Positions 62,303 to 64,000 of a stretch of 64,000 nt of DNA are shown here, one piece after another. A program made the position numbers and the translations under genes. The notes beneath the pieces were generated by a model. That model was not told the origin of the DNA. It saw nothing but the letters and a program-made list of their open reading frames with translations, and did not search any database. Origin of the DNA: Bryobacterales bacterium. Its GTDB lineage: Bacteria; Acidobacteriota; Terriglobia; Bryobacterales; UBA6623. The DNA is taken from contig JAPPMG010000002.1 in NCBI GenBank assembly GCA_028819215.1, forward strand, positions 1-64,000. Direction: 5' to 3'. Numbering within the stretch: position 1 is the stretch's first letter; the number at the start of each line of letters is the position of its first letter.

Positions 62303-62827
62303 CTACTTGGCCGAGTATCCCAGCCGATTTCGCGAATCGAGGTCGCGCGTCAACGACTCGGGAACTACGCCGAGCGCAGCGGCCACGGCCGGACGTACCA
62401 GCCTGTCCGTCGGATCCGTGTTCGGGAAGCCCAGCCGGTCGTTGACGTAGATTTCCCAGGCACCTTCGAGAACAGAGAATTCGGCCGGGAACTCCGGCTC
62501 CGCCATAACGGCAGCATTGAATTCTCTGGCGCGCCGCAGCGCCTCGCGAAAGCGATCTTCCAACGATCCCTCCAAGCCGCGGCGAACACTCGTCAACAGG
62601 CCCGGGCCGGGAGGGTTGAGATTTACGGAGAAGGTGTCCCGCTTACCGGCGATCAGGATTCCCGGCCCGCCGGGCATGTGGGCGTAGTCTGCCAAGTCCA
62701 CCCAATCGGCCGGATGGTCGTCCGCCTTGCGCCAGCGGTCGAAGATCACCAAGAACTGGTCGAGATCGGGATCGGGCGGACAGTCAAGCAACAGCTTGAC
62801 ATCAATCCTCTGCAAGTCGGGGTGCAT
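62303..62827 (-). CDS. Conserved-looking hypothetical protein downstream of the sulfite reductase
   Basis: A 174-residue soluble protein that I do not recognise. It has no signal peptide, membrane helix, cysteine cluster or nucleotide motif. The first half alternates acidic strands and helices (DLDQFLVIFDRW, WVDLADYAH), the second half has a charged helix (EDRFREALRRAREF), and the composition is normal for a folded protein. It starts 15 bases after the stop of the siroheme reductase gene and has the same strand, so it is probably cotranscribed. A role in the assembly or electron supply of that enzyme is only a guess. Confidence 0.75.
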   Translation of the reverse strand: MHPDLQRIDVKLLLDCPPDPDLDQFLVIFDRWRKADDHPADWVDLADYAHMPGGPGILIAGKRDTFSVNLNPPGPGLLTSVRRGLEGSLEDRFREALRRAREFNAAVMAEPEFPAEFSVLEGAWEIYVNDRLGFPNTDPTDRLVRPAVAAALGVVPESLTRDLDSRNRLGYSAK

Positions 62828-62842
62828 GCGGTCGGCCAGGCC

Positions 62843-64000
62843 TTAGAAATCCGTCGCCTGAGAGTACACGCCCTGTGCGGCCTCGATGAACAGGGTCGCT
62901 TCCTCAACGCGCAGCCGGGCCCGTTCCGAATCCTCGCTGGGACCCTCTTGCGCCGTGCGCAGGAAGTTGTCGGCAAACGGCTTATAGAAGCTGTCGGTGT
63001 CGCAGAAGTGCCTGCGAAATTCCTCAACTGTGTCGTAGCGGTCCGAGAGCCACAGCCCCTTCGTGAACAGTAGCGCGTCGGCGGCCTTCTTGCACGCCTC
63101 GAATGCCTTGGCCGACGCGTCGCCAAAGCGATCCCGCTCGAGATCTAGGGTGGACTCGAAGTGAATTCGGTCGGCGTCCTCAAGCAGGAACTCGGCTTGG
63201 TCGACAACCTCGCCGGCGCACTCGCCAACGCCGATCGAGCGCTTGTACTGCCATGGCTGGCGGATGTCGCGATAGAAGTCGGGCGACTCCTCGAACGTGG
63301 GCAGTTCCATGAACTCGGCCAGCTCTTGCTTGACGCGCGTCTTGCCGAGGCGGGCCACCACGTCGCTCAACGTCTCGTCGCCGCGCTTCTCGCGGTTGTA
63401 GAACTCCGTCACCCTGACGATAGCCTTGTCCACGTTTTGCGACGGTATCTTGCCGACCGCGAGGCCGTACGACTCGGCATTGTTGCGGGTCGAGCCGCCG
63501 AGCGTGACTTGGAACACTGGCGCGGTGTCGTTCTTCTTGCGCTGGACAGAGCCGAAGAACCCGATGTCGGCGATGTGGTGCTGGCCGCACGAATTGAAGC
63601 AACCGCTGATCTTGATCTTGAGATCGGAGCGATGCGCGATCGCGCTCATGCCATTGCCGAACTCCTTCCTCAGGTGAGCCGCCAAGCCCCGGGAAGCCGT
63701 GATACCGAGCTTGCAGGAATCGGTTCCCGGGCAGGCAACCACGTCCTTGAGCCGGCCCGCCCCGGTCTCGGCGAGGCCGATCTCGGCCAGATCGCCGAAC
63801 AAGCCCGGCAGGTCCTCGTTAGAAACCCACTGCAAGAGCAGGTTCTGGTCGACCGTGGTGCGCAAAGTGTCCTTGACATACTTCCGCGAGACATCTGCCA
63901 GCTGCCTCGCCTGCAGCGAGGTGATATCGCCGAGGGGCAAATAGATGTCCACCATCGAGTAGCCGTCTTGGAGCTGCGGATGCACGTTGAGTTCGAGCCA
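62843..64000 (-). CDS. Nitrite/sulfite reductase, siroheme/4Fe-4S (3' part, cut by window edge)
   Basis: The C-terminal 385 residues of a ferredoxin-type nitrite/sulfite reductase; the frame runs unbroken to base 64000, so the 5' part lies outside. The iron-sulfur/siroheme cysteines are in ACPGTDSCKLG (C-x5-C) and SGCFNSCGQHH (C-x3-C), the standard four-cysteine set. The terminal 150 residues (LLEDADRIHFESTLDL, then KKAADALLFTKGLWLSD) are a mostly helical extension not found in E. coli CysI and resemble a HEPN-like bundle. It would reduce sulfite to sulfide in assimilation, or nitrite to ammonia; the sequence here does not decide between them. A GTG at 63985 is internal, not the start. Confidence 0.9.
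   Translation of the reverse strand, partial: WLELNVHPQLQDGYSMVDIYLPLGDITSLQARQLADVSRKYVKDTLRTTVDQNLLLQWVSNEDLPGLFGDLAEIGLAETGAGRLKDVVACPGTDSCKLGITASRGLAAHLRKEFGNGMSAIAHRSDLKIKISGCFNSCGQHHIADIGFFGSVQRKKNDTAPVFQVTLGGSTRNNAESYGLAVGKIPSQNVDKAIVRVTEFYNREKRGDETLSDVVARLGKTRVKQELAEFMELPTFEESPDFYRDIRQPWQYKRSIGVGECAGEVVDQAEFLLEDADRIHFESTLDLERDRFGDASAKAFEACKKAADALLFTKGLWLSDRYDTVEEFRRHFCDTDSFYKPFADNFLRTAQEGPSEDSERARLRVEEATLFIEAAQGVYSQATDF

Noticed and set aside
1-64000. CRISPR arrays, rRNA operons, prophage or intact insertion sequences
   Set aside because: No regularly spaced direct repeats, rRNA-like stretches, phage structural genes or complete transposase were seen on either strand.

Overview
The window is a high-GC bacterial chromosome segment, almost certainly from Acidobacteriota and most like the Bryobacterales/Solibacter lineage. 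This rests on three lineage-typical proteins. There is an Oar-like TonB receptor with an N-terminal carboxypeptidase-regulatory domain (389-3574), a VWFA-related protein of the acidobacterial type (5866-8001), and a sugar dehydrogenase carrying the C-terminal domain first defined in Solibacter usitatus (33386-35302). No rRNA, tRNA, CRISPR array, prophage or intact insertion sequence was found.

Layout. The left part (about 0.4-28.2 kb) is mostly housekeeping. It holds the TonB receptor, a lysC-dapB operon, the VWFA protein, DJ-1/PfpI and metallo-beta-lactamase-fold enzymes, YgfZ, a PP2C phosphatase, an OSBS/NSAR-type enolase, mutM and a sirtuin. Next come a glutaryl-CoA-dehydrogenase-like enzyme, a tandem pair of thymidylate-kinase-like proteins with gph, a polysaccharide deacetylase, dapD, otsA-otsB and a clpX-lon-engB-rho run. 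lysC, dapB and dapD belong to lysine/diaminopimelate synthesis but lie at two separate places.

The middle (28.4-43 kb) is accessory and oxidative/sugar-related. It contains a forward set of twin-arginine-leader proteins (TIM-barrel isomerase, Gfo/Idh/MocA oxidoreductase, hydroxypyruvate-isomerase-like barrel), then a photolyase, the exported sugar dehydrogenase, a methyltransferase and a DinB-like secreted protein. On the minus strand follow a ceramidase-like protein, a translationally coupled pair of exported mannonate-dehydratase-like paralogues, and a seven-haem cytochrome c with a TPR tail. Five xylose-isomerase-type barrels occur in the window and four carry export-type leaders, which suggests extracytoplasmic sugar or sugar-acid conversion; this is an inference.

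From 43.4 kb onward come pyruvate phosphate dikinase, a two-gene type III polyketide synthase/methyltransferase operon like Bacillus bpsA-bpsB, and a DUF3179 protein. A block at 50.3-59.0 kb is bounded by the C-terminal and N-terminal remnants of an IS1634-like transposase, both on the minus strand. Inside it are a 1009-residue PQQ-type propeller/HEAT/cytochrome c protein, a stretch of decayed sequence with an AlbA_2-type stub, a TIM-barrel isomerase and a propeller protein with a PHP-like metal-binding domain. The right end is housekeeping again: glyQ-glyS, a small unknown gene and the 3' part of a siroheme nitrite/sulfite reductase that runs off the window.

Starts were often moved inside longer open frames, using ribosome-binding sites, signal peptides, family N-termini or four-base overlaps. 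These choices are stated gene by gene. No computed statistics or database searches support these calls; everything is read from sequence and family knowledge.
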